DNA of 64,000 nt from assembly GCA_946615905.1 (NCBI GenBank), contig CAMOIE010000006.1, forward strand, positions 1-64,000, read 5' to 3'. The position numbers and the translations under genes were made by a program. Each line of letters begins with the position of its first letter. Positions within the stretch are counted from its first letter, which is position 1. Of the stretch, positions 18,087 to 27,172 are shown in pieces. Source of the DNA: an uncultured Treponema sp. (GTDB lineage: Bacteria; Spirochaetota; Spirochaetia; Treponematales; Treponemataceae). The notes beneath the pieces are model-generated. The model was not told the origin of the DNA. It made no database searches and saw only the letters and a list, made by a program, of their open reading frames with translations.

Positions 18087-18398
18087 CTAACAGCCTTTCT
18101 TTCCAGCCTTGTGGTCTTCTATAGAACAGGCCGCATCTTTTGAATATTCGACAAGCCCCGCGTCCTCAGGCTTCAACGAAACCCGCCCGTCCTCAAAGAC
18201 AAAGCATGGAATTCCGATATCGCCGATTTCCTTTGAATGGTCAAAAGCAGGATTGTGGTCGCGCAGGTCCATAAACTCGTGCATGTAGCGGACATGACTT
18301 CCGATGTCAATGTACTGGTATTTGTCCTCTTTTCCCTCTATCTGCGGTTGTAAAAAATCGCAGTATGGGCAAGTGTGCAGTCCGTAAATCTTAATCAT
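18087..18398 (-). CDS. Glutaredoxin-like protein
   Basis: 103 residues with a thioredoxin-fold start, MIKIYGLHTCPYC; the redox pair CPYC is at residues 10-13 as in classical glutaredoxins. A cis-Pro segment GIPCFVFEDG follows near residue 82. The C-terminus carries two further Cys (AACSIEDHKAGKKGC). It probably reduces disulfides in the cytoplasm; whether it uses glutathione or thioredoxin reductase is unknown. The ATG has GGAGG about 7 nt upstream. It lies 24 nt downstream of the acyl-ACP thioesterase gene on the same strand, so the two are probably cotranscribed. Confidence 0.8.
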   Translation of the reverse strand: MIKIYGLHTCPYCDFLQPQIEGKEDKYQYIDIGSHVRYMHEFMDLRDHNPAFDHSKEIGDIGIPCFVFEDGRVSLKPEDAGLVEYSKDAACSIEDHKAGKKGC

Positions 18399-18422
18399 CG
18401 TCTTCCTCCAAAAATGATTCGA

Positions 18423-19187
18423 CTAAAAGTTTCCGTCCCATGACGGGGCTGTGTCAGAGAATTTCAGCAGAGCCTTGACAACAGCCTCCCCTTCCGAGCA
18501 AATCTGAAAGGCAATTGTGTTTTCTCCCAAATCTTTCTTATAAATTCTCAAAAGAGAGCCGGCCGAAGACTCCTTGGCAAAAAGAATGTCCAAGTCAGTC
18601 ACGCTTTTCTCAGTGAAGAATTCCTGAGGGAAAGTGTTCATAAGATATTTCAGATAGCGGGTGTTGTTCGTGTGGCGGGTAAAATCCATGTCGCAGGCGT
18701 AGACTTTCTCCTCGTAAACAAAGTCATCCTCGCAAAAGTCCGTCTTAAGCTTCTCAAATGGGGCTTCCACGAGCGAAGGCTCCGCCTCCAAGTCAGTTGG
18801 AAAAGTCAAAGTCCCGATCGGGCGGATTTTCCTCTCAGCAAAGTCAATCGCGCACATCTCAGTTTTCGCCGCAAAAAGGATTTTTCCACCTTCGCCGCGC
18901 AGGGCAGTCTCCAAAGTCAGGCGGATGGGGCTTTTTGCCGAGACAAAAGTCCTCGCCTCAGTCCTAGTGTTCCAAAAAGGCAGATCCTCAATATGAAATT
19001 TCGTCCGAGTATAAATCCAGGCCGCATTGTTTTCCTTGCGCAAAATCCGGTTGTCACTCCCGACCGAGCCGAAAAATTCAGTGATCATGTCCTGATTCAA
19101 GTCCAGACATTCCACCAGTCCAAGCCGTCCGGACATGTCAATCATCGAATAAGAAGTGTCAAATTTTTTACAATATTCGTATTTCAT
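18423..19187 (-). CDS. Acyl-ACP thioesterase
   Basis: Hydrolyses acyl-acyl carrier protein to free fatty acid, ending chain elongation. The 254-residue double-hotdog protein fits the plant FatA/bacterial family. Visible are WIYTRTKFHIEDLPFWNTRTEARTF in the first hotdog, with the family's long strand pattern, and DFTRHTNNTRYLKYLMN in the second, where the Asn/His pair after DMDFTRHTNN is the usual catalytic region. It is preceded not by a Shine-Dalgarno but by a promoter ending 6 nt from the ATG. It heads a small operon with the glutaredoxin gene. Confidence 0.85.
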   Translation of the reverse strand: MKYEYCKKFDTSYSMIDMSGRLGLVECLDLNQDMITEFFGSVGSDNRILRKENNAAWIYTRTKFHIEDLPFWNTRTEARTFVSAKSPIRLTLETALRGEGGKILFAAKTEMCAIDFAERKIRPIGTLTFPTDLEAEPSLVEAPFEKLKTDFCEDDFVYEEKVYACDMDFTRHTNNTRYLKYLMNTFPQEFFTEKSVTDLDILFAKESSAGSLLRIYKKDLGENTIAFQICSEGEAVVKALLKFSDTAPSWDGNF

Positions 19188-19193
19188 GCCTAA

Positions 19194-19222
19194 AATTTAT
19201 CACATCGGCATTTTCTGGGCAA
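19194..19222 (-). promoter_or_regulatory. Promoter of acyl-ACP thioesterase gene, 6 nt before ATG
   Basis: TTGCCC (19222-19217), a 17-nt spacer and TAAATT (19199-19194) on the minus strand. The intervening TTAGGC before the ATG at 19187 is not a convincing Shine-Dalgarno. Predicted leaderless transcript. Confidence 0.5.
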
Positions 19223-19430
19223 GTTTTTTCGGGCGCAAGTCCCTCTGCAAGCGGCCTTCCGCTGTTCGGTCTCCCTCATTCGTCCGCTCACGCTCCCGAA
19301 CTGACGCAGCTCCAGTCCGTGCGCAACTACCGCCTCACGGCGGAGAGTCTTTAATCCCAGAGACTTGTCCGCATAGCGGGGGATTTAAAAAGTCTACCAG
19401 CCACAAATGCTTTCACTTTAAAAGAAAAAA
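19223..19430. other. Non-coding GC-rich segment with small hairpins
   Basis: No gene is supported here: the one long reading frame (19156-19581) has no ribosome site, starts inside the thioesterase gene and is rich in Arg/Ser/Pro. Base composition is more GC-rich than flanking intergenic DNA. Two short perfect hairpins are visible: AGCGG/CCGCT (19250-19254/19259-19263) and CCGCC/GGCGG (19330-19334/19339-19343). It may be a degenerate dispersed repeat or a structured RNA; a genome self-comparison would tell. Confidence 0.4.
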
Positions 19431-19597
19431 GCCGCACACGATGTGCGGCTCATGCAAGACGGTAATTGCATCTCAATTACCGCAGCGTAAACTTTTGACA
19501 GGATGGCTATGTAAAAAAATGCCGGCCATGGAGGGCCGGCTCATACAAGACGGCAATTGCATCGCAATTGCCGCAGCATAAACTTTTGCAAGGATGC
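19431..19597 (-). repeat. Two tandem double-hairpin units downstream of atpK
   Basis: Unit 1 (19431-19506) and unit 2 (19521-19597) share the order hairpin A - spacer - hairpin B - TAAACTTTT. Hairpin A differs in sequence but keeps pairing: 8-bp stem 19431-19438/19442-19449 versus 7-bp stem 19521-19527/19534-19540. Hairpin B is CGGTAATTG/CAATTACCG (19460-19468/19474-19482) versus CGGCAATTGC/GCAATTGCCG (19551-19560/19564-19573), a compensatory T-A to C-G change. Folding is therefore conserved. They lie after the V-ATPase operon and probably shape its 3' end. Confidence 0.7.
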
Positions 19598-19609
19598 AAA
19601 AGTTTATGC
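19576..19609 (-). terminator. Hairpin overlapping atpK stop codon
   Basis: GCATAAACTTTTGCA (19576-19590) is perfectly complementary to TGCAAAAGTTTATGC (19595-19609), a 15-bp stem with a 4-nt loop. It includes the atpK stop codon (19606-19604). No long U-run follows, so it may stabilise the 3' end rather than terminate by itself. Confidence 0.5.
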
Positions 19610-20038
19610 GATCATTCCGAATACCATGCTGAACAAAGCGATAGTTTCGCAAAGACCGACTACCATGATGTAGTTTGTAAAGCCTTTTCCTGTCTCAGCG
19701 AGGGCGTCAGAACCAGCGGCACCAGCTTTTCCCTGTGAAACAGCAGACATGCACATTGAAAGACCACAAGCAAGTCCCAAGCCCAGATAGAAGAGCTGAG
19801 TCATTGTGTCAGCACCGACAGCGGCGGCTTTCAAAGTGTTCATAAGAAGGAAGCCGTAAATTGTCTGTGTCAAAGGAGCACCGGCGAAAACGACCAGAAG
19901 GAAGGGAGCGGCTTTGTTCGCCTGATAGCAGCGTTTCCAAGCTCCGATTGCAGACTGACCTGCGATTCCGATTCCGATTGCGCTTCCCATAGCAGCAATA
20001 CCCATAACAAGACCTGCGCCTAACATACCCCAATTCAT
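19604..20038 (-). CDS. atpK: V-type ATPase rotor subunit K (proteolipid)
   Basis: Membrane rotor ring subunit that carries the transported ion. It has 144 residues and four membrane helices (duplicated two-helix hairpin). ATG 20038 is chosen because AGGAG lies about 7 nt upstream; an in-frame longer reading to 20101 has no such site. The ion site reads T57-Q58-x-x-Y61 in helix 2, Q102 in helix 3 and E131 in helix 4 (LCETIALF). These match Thr64, Gln65, Tyr68, Gln110 and Glu139 of the Na+-binding NtpK of Enterococcus hirae with near-constant offset. I therefore infer Na+ rather than H+ coupling. It is the last gene of the operon, 172 nt after atpI. Confidence 0.93.
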   Translation of the reverse strand: MNWGMLGAGLVMGIAAMGSAIGIGIAGQSAIGAWKRCYQANKAAPFLLVVFAGAPLTQTIYGFLLMNTLKAAAVGADTMTQLFYLGLGLACGLSMCMSAVSQGKAGAAGSDALAETGKGFTNYIMVVGLCETIALFSMVFGMIA

Positions 20039-20210
20039 ACAATTCTCCTTGAACGGCATAGCCGTCATTAATTCATATTTTAAGCCCGTTCCAAAGAACA
20101 CTACCTATGGAACAAGCATGTTTAATTTTTCAAGTCCAAGCCGAAATTTTTCTCCCGCCCCGGACATTTTTCACAATGCACAATTTTCATCGCGCATCGT
20201 GAATTATTAA

Positions 20211-22142
20211 TTACTCACTGAACGGCCGGAATTTGCTTCCGCTCCAGTTCATTCCCAAGTGCTGGCTGAATTCCAATGTGTTCAAGCGAACGCCGTGAAC
20301 GATTACTGAAAGCAAGTTCAGCATCATGTTCAAGCCGTGTCCGAACAAAAGCAGAATCACGCCGAAAATCATAATCGTAAGCTTTCCGAACATCGGTCCC
20401 GCCATCTGGTTGACCGTACCGCTGATTGCGGCTCCAGCCAGGGCGACAGCCCACAAGCGGATGTAAGAAACGATATCCGAGAATACGTTTACAATTCCCA
20501 AGAAAACGCTGATGATATTCTTCAGGCTTTCAAGGATTGACTTGCCGACGCTTCCGTTGTAGTTAGCGAAGATGAAGTTCAGCATAAATCCGAATGCAAG
20601 CAAGCCGATTGCACATGTCGGGAAGTAGTGCGGTGCCATCCAGCCGAACATATTCACGTTCTCACCAGTGTCCACCAGCGGGAAGATGTAATACTTTCCG
20701 TCCGCGACAACCATGCTCAATACGACATAGAATGTTCCCCAAAGCTGCAAGAGTGAACCGAAGTCACCGATACACTTCAAGGACTTTCTGTCGGCAATCG
20801 TGCATTTGATGTGGGCGATGCTCAACTGAATCAAGGCAAGGACGAAGCAGAAAATCTGCTGGTTCTTGTCCGCCAAGGCTTTTCCGACCTTTGCAGCTGA
20901 GACAGGGGCGAATGAAAGTCCGACCAGCTCCTTAGGAAGCATTTCAGTCGGCATTCCGAACCATGAGCAAGTCATGATACCCCAAATCGCAGTACAACAG
21001 CCTAGTACTGTCACCAGTACAGGAAGAGCCTTCTTACCCTTCTTTGACTTTGCGAGAAGCCCAAGGCCAAGGAGTGCAATCAAAGCACCGTAGCCCGCAT
21101 CCGCAAAAATCATTCCGAAGAATATGCAGAAGAACAAAAGAAACCAGCCGGAAATATCGAACTCGTGATAGCCAGGAGTTACATCCAAGAAGTCCATCAA
21201 CGGATAGATGATTTCCGTCACCTTGTTGTTCTTGAGTTTCGTTGGTACGAATTCCTCATCGTCAGGATCCTTTGACGCGATTGCCCAGCCGTTTTTCTTT
21301 GCGGCTCCCTGCAATTTCGCCAAGTCTTCTGCCGGAATAAAGCCTGTAATCCAAGCCAGCGGAACTTTCGGAGCAGCTTCCCCTTCCTCAAGGTTGGCGG
21401 ACTCCCGTCCCATTCCGCTTGCAAAGTTCTCAAGCTCTATCTCCTTGTTGTAGACAGGCAGAGCTTTTTTAAGGGCATCGATATAGACCGCATTAAAAGC
21501 AATCTCGCCCTCAATCTTCGCGATTTCCGCCTTGTTCTCAGCCACGGATTTTTTAAGTTCCGCAGTTGAGCAGCGGGGCAAAAGCACCTGAAAGGCTTCC
21601 GGCGGCAAATCCGCAGGTCGCTCAGAGGCTTTTTCCTTGTCCTCGCTCAAAAGAAGGAATCTGGTCTTGCTCTTGTCCGCATTCACAAGCAGAGTTTTTG
21701 TCTCTTTTCCGATATTCCTGTATTTATTGGAAGGAATCTCGTAAAGAGAGAGGTAAATACCTTTCTCCGCAAGTTCTGCGATTTTCTCAGGCTCCACTTC
21801 TCCCCAGCCAGTCAGACGGTCAAGCTCATTTGCATCGGCAGTCGAACGGTCCTGGCAGGTCTTTTTCCTGTCCTCAAGAGCGACAACTTTTTCCGCAAGT
21901 TCCGCAGCCTTGGCAGTCTCCAAAGCCTTCTGGTTCTTGAGGGATTTTTTGTCAGCCGCTTCCGTAAGGAAAGAAAGTGCCTTGAGAATCTTGTTGTTCT
22001 TGTCCTTTAAAGCCTGCAATTCCTCGCTGGAGCCGTGAACTTCTTCAAGCTGCACGACACCAAGTTTCCGCAAGGATTTCAAGGCTTCTTTGCGCTCGTT
22101 TTCCAAAAGTACGAGCGAAACTTTCTTCATGGGAACTATCAT
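20211..22142 (-). CDS. atpI: V-type ATPase subunit I (stator a-subunit)
   Basis: Membrane stator subunit holding the ion half-channels against the K ring. It has 643 residues: a cytoplasmic N-terminal half (about 1-320) rich in helices, including a coiled coil around 60-110, and a membrane half of about seven helices. The conserved arginine that faces the rotor glutamate is in VSYIRLWAVALAGA near residue 560. A GHGLNMMLN segment near the end is also typical. It begins 2 nt after atpD stops, so translation is probably coupled. The start MIVPMKKVS could also be the second Met, four residues later. Confidence 0.93.
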   Translation of the reverse strand: MIVPMKKVSLVLLENERKEALKSLRKLGVVQLEEVHGSSEELQALKDKNNKILKALSFLTEAADKKSLKNQKALETAKAAELAEKVVALEDRKKTCQDRSTADANELDRLTGWGEVEPEKIAELAEKGIYLSLYEIPSNKYRNIGKETKTLLVNADKSKTRFLLLSEDKEKASERPADLPPEAFQVLLPRCSTAELKKSVAENKAEIAKIEGEIAFNAVYIDALKKALPVYNKEIELENFASGMGRESANLEEGEAAPKVPLAWITGFIPAEDLAKLQGAAKKNGWAIASKDPDDEEFVPTKLKNNKVTEIIYPLMDFLDVTPGYHEFDISGWFLLFFCIFFGMIFADAGYGALIALLGLGLLAKSKKGKKALPVLVTVLGCCTAIWGIMTCSWFGMPTEMLPKELVGLSFAPVSAAKVGKALADKNQQIFCFVLALIQLSIAHIKCTIADRKSLKCIGDFGSLLQLWGTFYVVLSMVVADGKYYIFPLVDTGENVNMFGWMAPHYFPTCAIGLLAFGFMLNFIFANYNGSVGKSILESLKNIISVFLGIVNVFSDIVSYIRLWAVALAGAAISGTVNQMAGPMFGKLTIMIFGVILLLFGHGLNMMLNLLSVIVHGVRLNTLEFSQHLGMNWSGSKFRPFSE

Positions 22143-22144
22143 AA

Positions 22145-22783
22145 CTAAGCCCCCTTCTTTTCTGCTTTAAGGGCTTCTGCGGCCGCGTTGCGCTGCTCGA
22201 TTTTCTTTTTGGAAATCTTTGAGCGGACAACCGCACTGACCTGCTGGTCACCCAGATAAACAGAAATCTTTTTAATGTTGGTCTTTGCCTCAGGAATCTT
22301 AACCTTCTCAAAAAGGTTTACGCGCTGTGTTGTAGTGCGCAATTCCTTTGAAAGCAGCCGCACCTGCTCGTCAAGGACAGATGCCTCCAAATCAAGGGAA
22401 AGAGCTTTTTCCATCCGGTCTGCGGCAAGGTCAATCCAAAGCGGGGTTGAGTACAAGTCGTAGTCTCCCCTGCCGAATTCTGCCCCCTCGTAAACCGGAA
22501 TCGTAACGCCGGCGATGTTTCCAATCCCCTTTTTGATATTGCGGACTGTCACCATGCCGGGTTTGAAAGCGTCTTCCTCACCGAACACCGCAATCCAGAC
22601 CTGAAATTCTTTTTCAAGCTGTTTGCGCTGTTCGCGGACGGCCTTTGCCTTAGCGTCAATTATTCTGATTTCAGACTGCAGCTGCTGTTTTTTGAGCGTG
22701 AGCGTAGGAAGATAACGCTGGTACATTTTCAGCGCGTCTTTCTGTGCCTTCTGCTCATTTTTTGTCAGCTTAATCTTTGCCAT
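22145..22783 (-). CDS. atpD: V-type ATPase subunit D (central shaft)
   Basis: Central stalk coiled coil that turns inside the A3B3 head. The 212-residue product has the family's N-terminal helix (KIKLTKNEQKAQKDAL, with LKMYQRYLPTLTLKKQQL next) and a matching C-terminal helix (TTQRVNLFEKVKIPEAKTNIKKI), with a variable middle including GIGNIAGVTIPVY. It starts 3 nt after atpB and is followed by atpI. No subunit F gene, which normally pairs with D, is present in this operon. Confidence 0.92.
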   Translation of the reverse strand: MAKIKLTKNEQKAQKDALKMYQRYLPTLTLKKQQLQSEIRIIDAKAKAVREQRKQLEKEFQVWIAVFGEEDAFKPGMVTVRNIKKGIGNIAGVTIPVYEGAEFGRGDYDLYSTPLWIDLAADRMEKALSLDLEASVLDEQVRLLSKELRTTTQRVNLFEKVKIPEAKTNIKKISVYLGDQQVSAVVRSKISKKKIEQRNAAAEALKAEKKGA

Positions 22784-22786
22784 GCA

Positions 22787-24085
22787 TTAGTCCTTATTCG
22801 GCCAGAATTCGTTCAAGAGTTCTGTCTTGATACCAGTCTCATCTTTGTTGAAGCAGTCGGCAAGGATTTTCCAACCCAAGTCGAGCGCGCCTTCCAACGA
22901 AATGTTGACGGAAAGATCCATCATTCCCTTCTCAAACATCTCGCCGTATTTAAGGAGTTTTTCGTCCCATTTAGACATCATGAAGCCCATGGACTTCTTT
23001 TCGAGTGTGTCTTTATAAGATGAGTAGAGGCGGATCATAGCGTCCATGAGGGCGCGGTGGTCTTTTCTGGTCTTGCCGTTGACGTTCTGCTTCAAGCGGG
23101 AAAGGGAGCCGAACGGCTCGATTCTTCCGCCCTTGAGGTAGTACTGTCCCTCGGTGATATATCCGGTGTTGTCCGGAACCGGGTGGGTAACGTCATCGCC
23201 AGGCATTGTTGTGACAGCAAGAACTGTGACAGAACCTGAGTCCTTGAAGTCAACGGCCTTCTCATAGCGGGCAGCCAACTGAGAGTACAAGTCTCCAGGA
23301 TAACCGCGGTTTGAAGGAACCTGCTCCTGCGTGATAGCGATTTCCTTCATTGAGTCGGCATAGTTCGTCATGTCGGTAAGAAGAACGAGAACGTCCTTTC
23401 CCTGCAAGGCAAACTGCTCGGCGACAGCAAGAGACATATCAGGAATCTTGATACATTCTACAGTCGGGTCAGCAGCCGTGTGGATGAACATGACGGTCTT
23501 GCTAAGAGAGCCGCCCTCCTCCAAAGTCTTTTTGAAGTAGAGGAAGTCGTCATATTTCAAGCCCATGCCGCCGAGAACGATTACGTCAGCCTCAGCCTGC
23601 ATAGCGATGCGGGCAAGCAACTGGTTGTAAGGTTCACCGGAAATTGAGAAAATCGGCAGTTTCTGTGAGACGACCAATGTGTTGAACATGTCAATCATCG
23701 GAATATTGGTGCGCATCATGCGGTTTGCAAGAATACGCTTTGACGGGTTGACAGAAGGTCCACCAATCGGCTTCAAATTCTCAGAAAGTGTCGGTCCGTT
23801 GTCTCTCGGCTCTCCAGAACCGTTGAAGATGCGTCCGAGCAAGTCGTCAGAGAATGAAACCTGCATCTCGTGTCCGAGGAAGCGGATTTGGTCACCGGTA
23901 GAAACACCGCGGCCGCCAGCGAAAACCTGAAGGGAAACCATGTCGCCGTCAATTTTGTTGACCTCGGCGAGAGATTTTCCAAAGCGGGTTGTAATTTCGG
24001 CGAGTTCGTTGTATTTAACGCCCTCCGCGCGGACCGTGATTACTGAACCGGTAATAGATTCAATTTTAGAATATACTTTGTTCAT
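22787..24085 (-). CDS. atpB: V-type ATPase subunit B
   Basis: Non-catalytic nucleotide-binding subunit of the A3B3 head. The 432-residue length suits the archaeal/bacterial V-type B family. Visible are [15 protein letters not shown] in the beta-barrel/P-loop junction region, [23 protein letters not shown], where a degenerate P-loop follows, and [17 protein letters not shown] in the nucleotide domain. There is no intact Walker A, as expected for subunit B. It lies 2 nt after atpA. Confidence 0.95.
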   Translation of the reverse strand: MNKVYSKIESITGSVITVRAEGVKYNELAEITTRFGKSLAEVNKIDGDMVSLQVFAGGRGVSTGDQIRFLGHEMQVSFSDDLLGRIFNGSGEPRDNGPTLSENLKPIGGPSVNPSKRILANRMMRTNIPMIDMFNTLVVSQKLPIFSISGEPYNQLLARIAMQAEADVIVLGGMGLKYDDFLYFKKTLEEGGSLSKTVMFIHTAADPTVECIKIPDMSLAVAEQFALQGKDVLVLLTDMTNYADSMKEIAITQEQVPSNRGYPGDLYSQLAARYEKAVDFKDSGSVTVLAVTTMPGDDVTHPVPDNTGYITEGQYYLKGGRIEPFGSLSRLKQNVNGKTRKDHRALMDAMIRLYSSYKDTLEKKSMGFMMSKWDEKLLKYGEMFEKGMMDLSVNISLEGALDLGWKILADCFNKDETGIKTELLNEFWPNKD

Positions 24086-24087
24086 GA

Positions 24088-25857
24088 TTACTCACCGTCC
24101 TTCAAAAGTTTTTCAGCTTCTGCTGTCAGCTTGCCTGATTTCTCGGCGTAGAGTGAATCGATTTCGCCCTCAATCTTCTTGAATTCTGCGGAATTGAATT
24201 CTGTGTAGTTCCAGTCGATGAACTTCTGGCGCAGACCGTTGAAGTAGGTGCGGGCCTCGTCCTTCTCTGAAACCTTGAAGTCAGATCCGAGAATCTTCAT
24301 GAGTTTCGCCAAATCATACTGCTGACGCTCAACAGTGGCGTTTGCATCGATTTCATCAAATGAGTTCTGCTGGAAGTAAACCGCGTCAAGCATCTCTTCC
24401 TTCAGATAAGTCACGTAGTCTTCGAGAGAAGTTCCTTCCTCACCGACGACCTTCATCATCTGGCCGATTTCAACACCGCGCAGAAGAATCGTGCGGCAGT
24501 AGCTTACCCAGTCATCGCGGATAACGCCGTGGTATTTTGACCATGAGATAAGCGGGTCAATAGCCGGATATTTACGTGCGTCAGAGCGTTCGCGGGAAAG
24601 TCCGTGGAATGCGCCGACAACCTTCAAAGTCGCCTGTGTAACAGGCTCCTCAAAGTTACCGCCGGCCGGAGAAACCGTACCACCGATTGTGACAGAGCCT
24701 TTGGAGCCGTCTGACAGGCGAACCTGACCGGCGCGCTCGTAGAATGCTGAAATATAAGACTCCAAGTAGGCAGGGAATGCTTCCTCGCCAGGGATTTCCT
24801 CCAAGCGTCCTGACATTTCGCGCAAGGCCTGTGCCCAGCGGGAAGTTGAGTCAGCAAGAAGAAGAACGTTCAAGCCCATCTGGCGGTAGTATTCAGCAAG
24901 TGTAACAGACGTGTAGACGGAGGCTTCGCGGGAAGCGACCGGCATTGAAGAAGTGTTACAGATGATGATTGTGCGCTCCATCAAAGACTTTCCGGTTTTC
25001 GGGTCTTTAAGCTCAGGGAATTCGGTCAAAGTCTCAACGACCTCACCAGCGCGCTCACCACAAGCTGCGATGATTACGATGTCAACGTCAGCGTATTTTG
25101 ATGTAGTGTGCTGCAAAACTGTCTTTCCGGCACCAAAGGGGCCAGGGATACAGTATGTTCCTCCCTTTGCGACCGGGAAGAAGGTGTCAATCAAGCGGAC
25201 TTTTGTGACCATTGTCTCTGTCGGAGCAAGACGCTCAGCGTAGCAGTCAACGGCGCGTTTTACAGGCCATTTGAATGACATGGTAAGATTGTGGTCTTTG
25301 CCCTTCTCGTCAGTCACTACAGCGATAGTTTCCTTAATCGTGTAGTCACCGGCGGGAGCCAGAGATTTAACAGTGTATGTTCCGAGGAAATCAAAGGGAA
25401 CGAAGATTTTGTGGGTGAAAGGTCCTTCCGGGACTGTACCGACATACTCGCCGCGGCGGACTGTATCTCCGACTTTGGCTGTAGGTGTCCAAGACCATTT
25501 TTTCTCGACATCGAGAGGATTTACGTAAATACCTCTCTCAAGGAACCAGCCGGCTTTTTCTGCAAGCAATGGAAGGGGGTTCTGCAAACCGTCATAAACC
25601 TGTCCGAGAAGTCCCGGTCCAAGTTCTGCGGAAAGCAAGTCGCCTGTGAATTCGACTTCATCTCCCATCTTGATTCCTTTTGTCATTTCATAAACCTGCA
25701 TCTGTGCAGTGTTTCCGCGGATACGGATTACTTCACTCTTCAGGCTTGTTCCTTCAACTTTTACGTAGCCGACTTCGTTCATGGAAACGTTTCCGTCAAA
25801 TTCGACCGAAACCATGTTTCCGTTAATGCCGACTACCTTTCCTTTTGTATCCGTCAT
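24088..25857 (-). CDS. atpA: V-type ATPase catalytic subunit A
   Basis: Catalytic ATP-hydrolysing subunit. The 589-residue protein has the N-terminal barrel, the bulge domain characteristic of V-type A subunits (about 120-210) and a Walker A of V-type form, [12 protein letters not shown], near residue 235. CGERAGEV follows, then Walker B-type [17 protein letters not shown]. Its start overlaps the stop of the DUF2764 gene by 4 nt (ATGA), so translation is probably coupled. Direction of operation (ATP-driven pump or synthase) cannot be read from sequence. Confidence 0.96.
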   Translation of the reverse strand: MTDTKGKVVGINGNMVSVEFDGNVSMNEVGYVKVEGTSLKSEVIRIRGNTAQMQVYEMTKGIKMGDEVEFTGDLLSAELGPGLLGQVYDGLQNPLPLLAEKAGWFLERGIYVNPLDVEKKWSWTPTAKVGDTVRRGEYVGTVPEGPFTHKIFVPFDFLGTYTVKSLAPAGDYTIKETIAVVTDEKGKDHNLTMSFKWPVKRAVDCYAERLAPTETMVTKVRLIDTFFPVAKGGTYCIPGPFGAGKTVLQHTTSKYADVDIVIIAACGERAGEVVETLTEFPELKDPKTGKSLMERTIIICNTSSMPVASREASVYTSVTLAEYYRQMGLNVLLLADSTSRWAQALREMSGRLEEIPGEEAFPAYLESYISAFYERAGQVRLSDGSKGSVTIGGTVSPAGGNFEEPVTQATLKVVGAFHGLSRERSDARKYPAIDPLISWSKYHGVIRDDWVSYCRTILLRGVEIGQMMKVVGEEGTSLEDYVTYLKEEMLDAVYFQQNSFDEIDANATVERQQYDLAKLMKILGSDFKVSEKDEARTYFNGLRQKFIDWNYTEFNSAEFKKIEGEIDSLYAEKSGKLTAEAEKLLKDGE

Positions 25858-26408
25858 CTATTTTCTCCTGAATCTTCATTGAGAATCTTGTCGTAGATTT
25901 TATGGTAGGAAGCCATTCCTGTCTCAGCGTTGAATTTCTTCATGCGGGCGGCCAGCTTCAACTTAAGTCCGTACAAAAATACGGAGTCAGTCGCAAAGCC
26001 GTTCATCGGACGAAGATTGTCCAGCACTTGAAGCCTGTACTGATCCAAATACTGCTCGGCGGCAAGCGGGCTGTCCATTCCGCAGGCTGTCCTTGCAACC
26101 TGAACAACGTCCCCGCCAGGATTCAAAGCGGAAGAATCCAACTTTTTCTTCAAGCGGAGTGCGCGGATTTGAGCCAGCGCATAGCGGAGTTCCCGCTCCT
26201 TCTGGTACCAGGAATCCACAAGGGCAGAACCTGTTGATTTTGCTTCCTTTGGAGGCTCCAGAGAGAGAGTCTGCAAGGTTTCAAGCTCTTCCTTTTCCAG
26301 AAAACGGGAGCAGAGTTCAGTAAATGCTTCTTCAGTTATCGGCAGCGGGGCACGGTCATCACTCACGTTAAAGGCCGGCAGCTGCGGGACTAAATAGTAC
26401 TGATTCAC
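25854..26408 (-). CDS. DUF2764 protein of V-type ATPase operon
   Basis: 184 residues, no signal peptide or membrane helix. It begins MNQYYLVPQLPAF and is mostly helical (ELCSRFLEKEELETLQTL, LVDSWYQKERELRYALAQIRALR, LAARMKKFNAETGM). DUF2764 genes occur between atpE and atpA in spirochaete-type V-ATPase operons. This operon has no recognisable subunit C, F or G, so this protein may replace C (the connector between stator and rotor). That is inference from position, size and helical content. It overlaps both neighbours by 4 nt (ATGA), indicating tightly matched synthesis. Confidence 0.75.
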   Translation of the reverse strand: MNQYYLVPQLPAFNVSDDRAPLPITEEAFTELCSRFLEKEELETLQTLSLEPPKEAKSTGSALVDSWYQKERELRYALAQIRALRLKKKLDSSALNPGGDVVQVARTACGMDSPLAAEQYLDQYRLQVLDNLRPMNGFATDSVFLYGLKLKLAARMKKFNAETGMASYHKIYDKILNEDSGENR

Positions 26409-27019
26409 TCTTTAGCCGCCTCTTTCATAATCGCAGCAGTCTTCGGATTTAAATACGCAGAGAACATGCCTGCGACGGCCTCAGCAGAGAAGTCGTAGAA
26501 TGCGGCTCCATCCTTGACTCCGATACGGAATCCATCGGAAATAGAGTCATCGGCTTTGAGCGTGAGTCCTTTGGAGATTTCGGCTTTGAGAGCACCCTTG
26601 AGACCTGATTCAAGTTCCTTGAGCTGTTTTTCGTTCAATAGGACTGAAACATCGGCAACCTCTGTGTTTTTACACCATTCCTTGATAACTTCAGGAATAA
26701 GTTTTTCCATCATTCCCTTGTCATAGGCTTTGGCTGTTTCATCGCTTACAATGGCGGAAAGTTCTTTTGTAAGGCTTTCGCGGAAAGCGAGCAGAAGGTT
26801 GCGGCCGGCCTGACGAATCGCGTCCTCACCTGCCTTTTCCTGTCTGGCTGTCTCGTCTTTTGCTGCTTTGATGATTTTGTCCGCTTCTTCCTTAGCGTTA
26901 GCTACAATCTTCGCGGCTTCTTTTTCTGCGGCGGAAATTTTTTCTGAAGCGGAGTTTTCAGCAGCGGCGATACCATCTTTCTTGATTTTGTCAATCAATT
27001 CCTGTAATTGGACGTCCAT
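26405..27019 (-). CDS. atpE: V-type ATPase subunit E (peripheral stalk)
   Basis: Peripheral stalk subunit. The 204 residues consist of an N-terminal long Ala/Glu/Lys helix (about 10-75, including EKISAAEKEAAKIVANAKEEA) and a C-terminal globular part with VSVLLNEKQLKELESGLKGAL and an AFYDFSAEAVAGMFSAYL end. ATG 27019 has GAGGGG about 7 nt upstream. It is the first gene of the V-ATPase operon; a TATAAA at 27118-27113 (minus strand) in the AT-rich upstream gap is a possible -10. No partner subunit G/H gene is evident. Confidence 0.88.
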   Translation of the reverse strand: MDVQLQELIDKIKKDGIAAAENSASEKISAAEKEAAKIVANAKEEADKIIKAAKDETARQEKAGEDAIRQAGRNLLLAFRESLTKELSAIVSDETAKAYDKGMMEKLIPEVIKEWCKNTEVADVSVLLNEKQLKELESGLKGALKAEISKGLTLKADDSISDGFRIGVKDGAAFYDFSAEAVAGMFSAYLNPKTAAIMKEAAKE

Positions 27020-27172
27020 GCAAACCCCTCGGTATAAAAATTAAAGTCTGTGTGGCAAGAAATTTTACCACAGTCAGTTTGGTTTCAGATAAAACTAAAC
27101 ATCAGACATAATTTTATAACGCTAAAAGTCAAAAAGCAAGGAATAAAAATTTAGATAATAAAATGTTAATTA

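Noticed and set aside
19156-19581. 141-residue open frame on the plus strand
   Set aside because: It starts inside the thioesterase gene, has no ribosome site, is compositionally odd, and runs through the hairpin repeats; treated as non-coding.
26336-26343. Perfect GCCGATAA (minus strand) within the DUF2764 gene
   Set aside because: It lies inside coding sequence and has no TAAA-like -35 at 14-16 nt, so it is not a promoter by the same standard.
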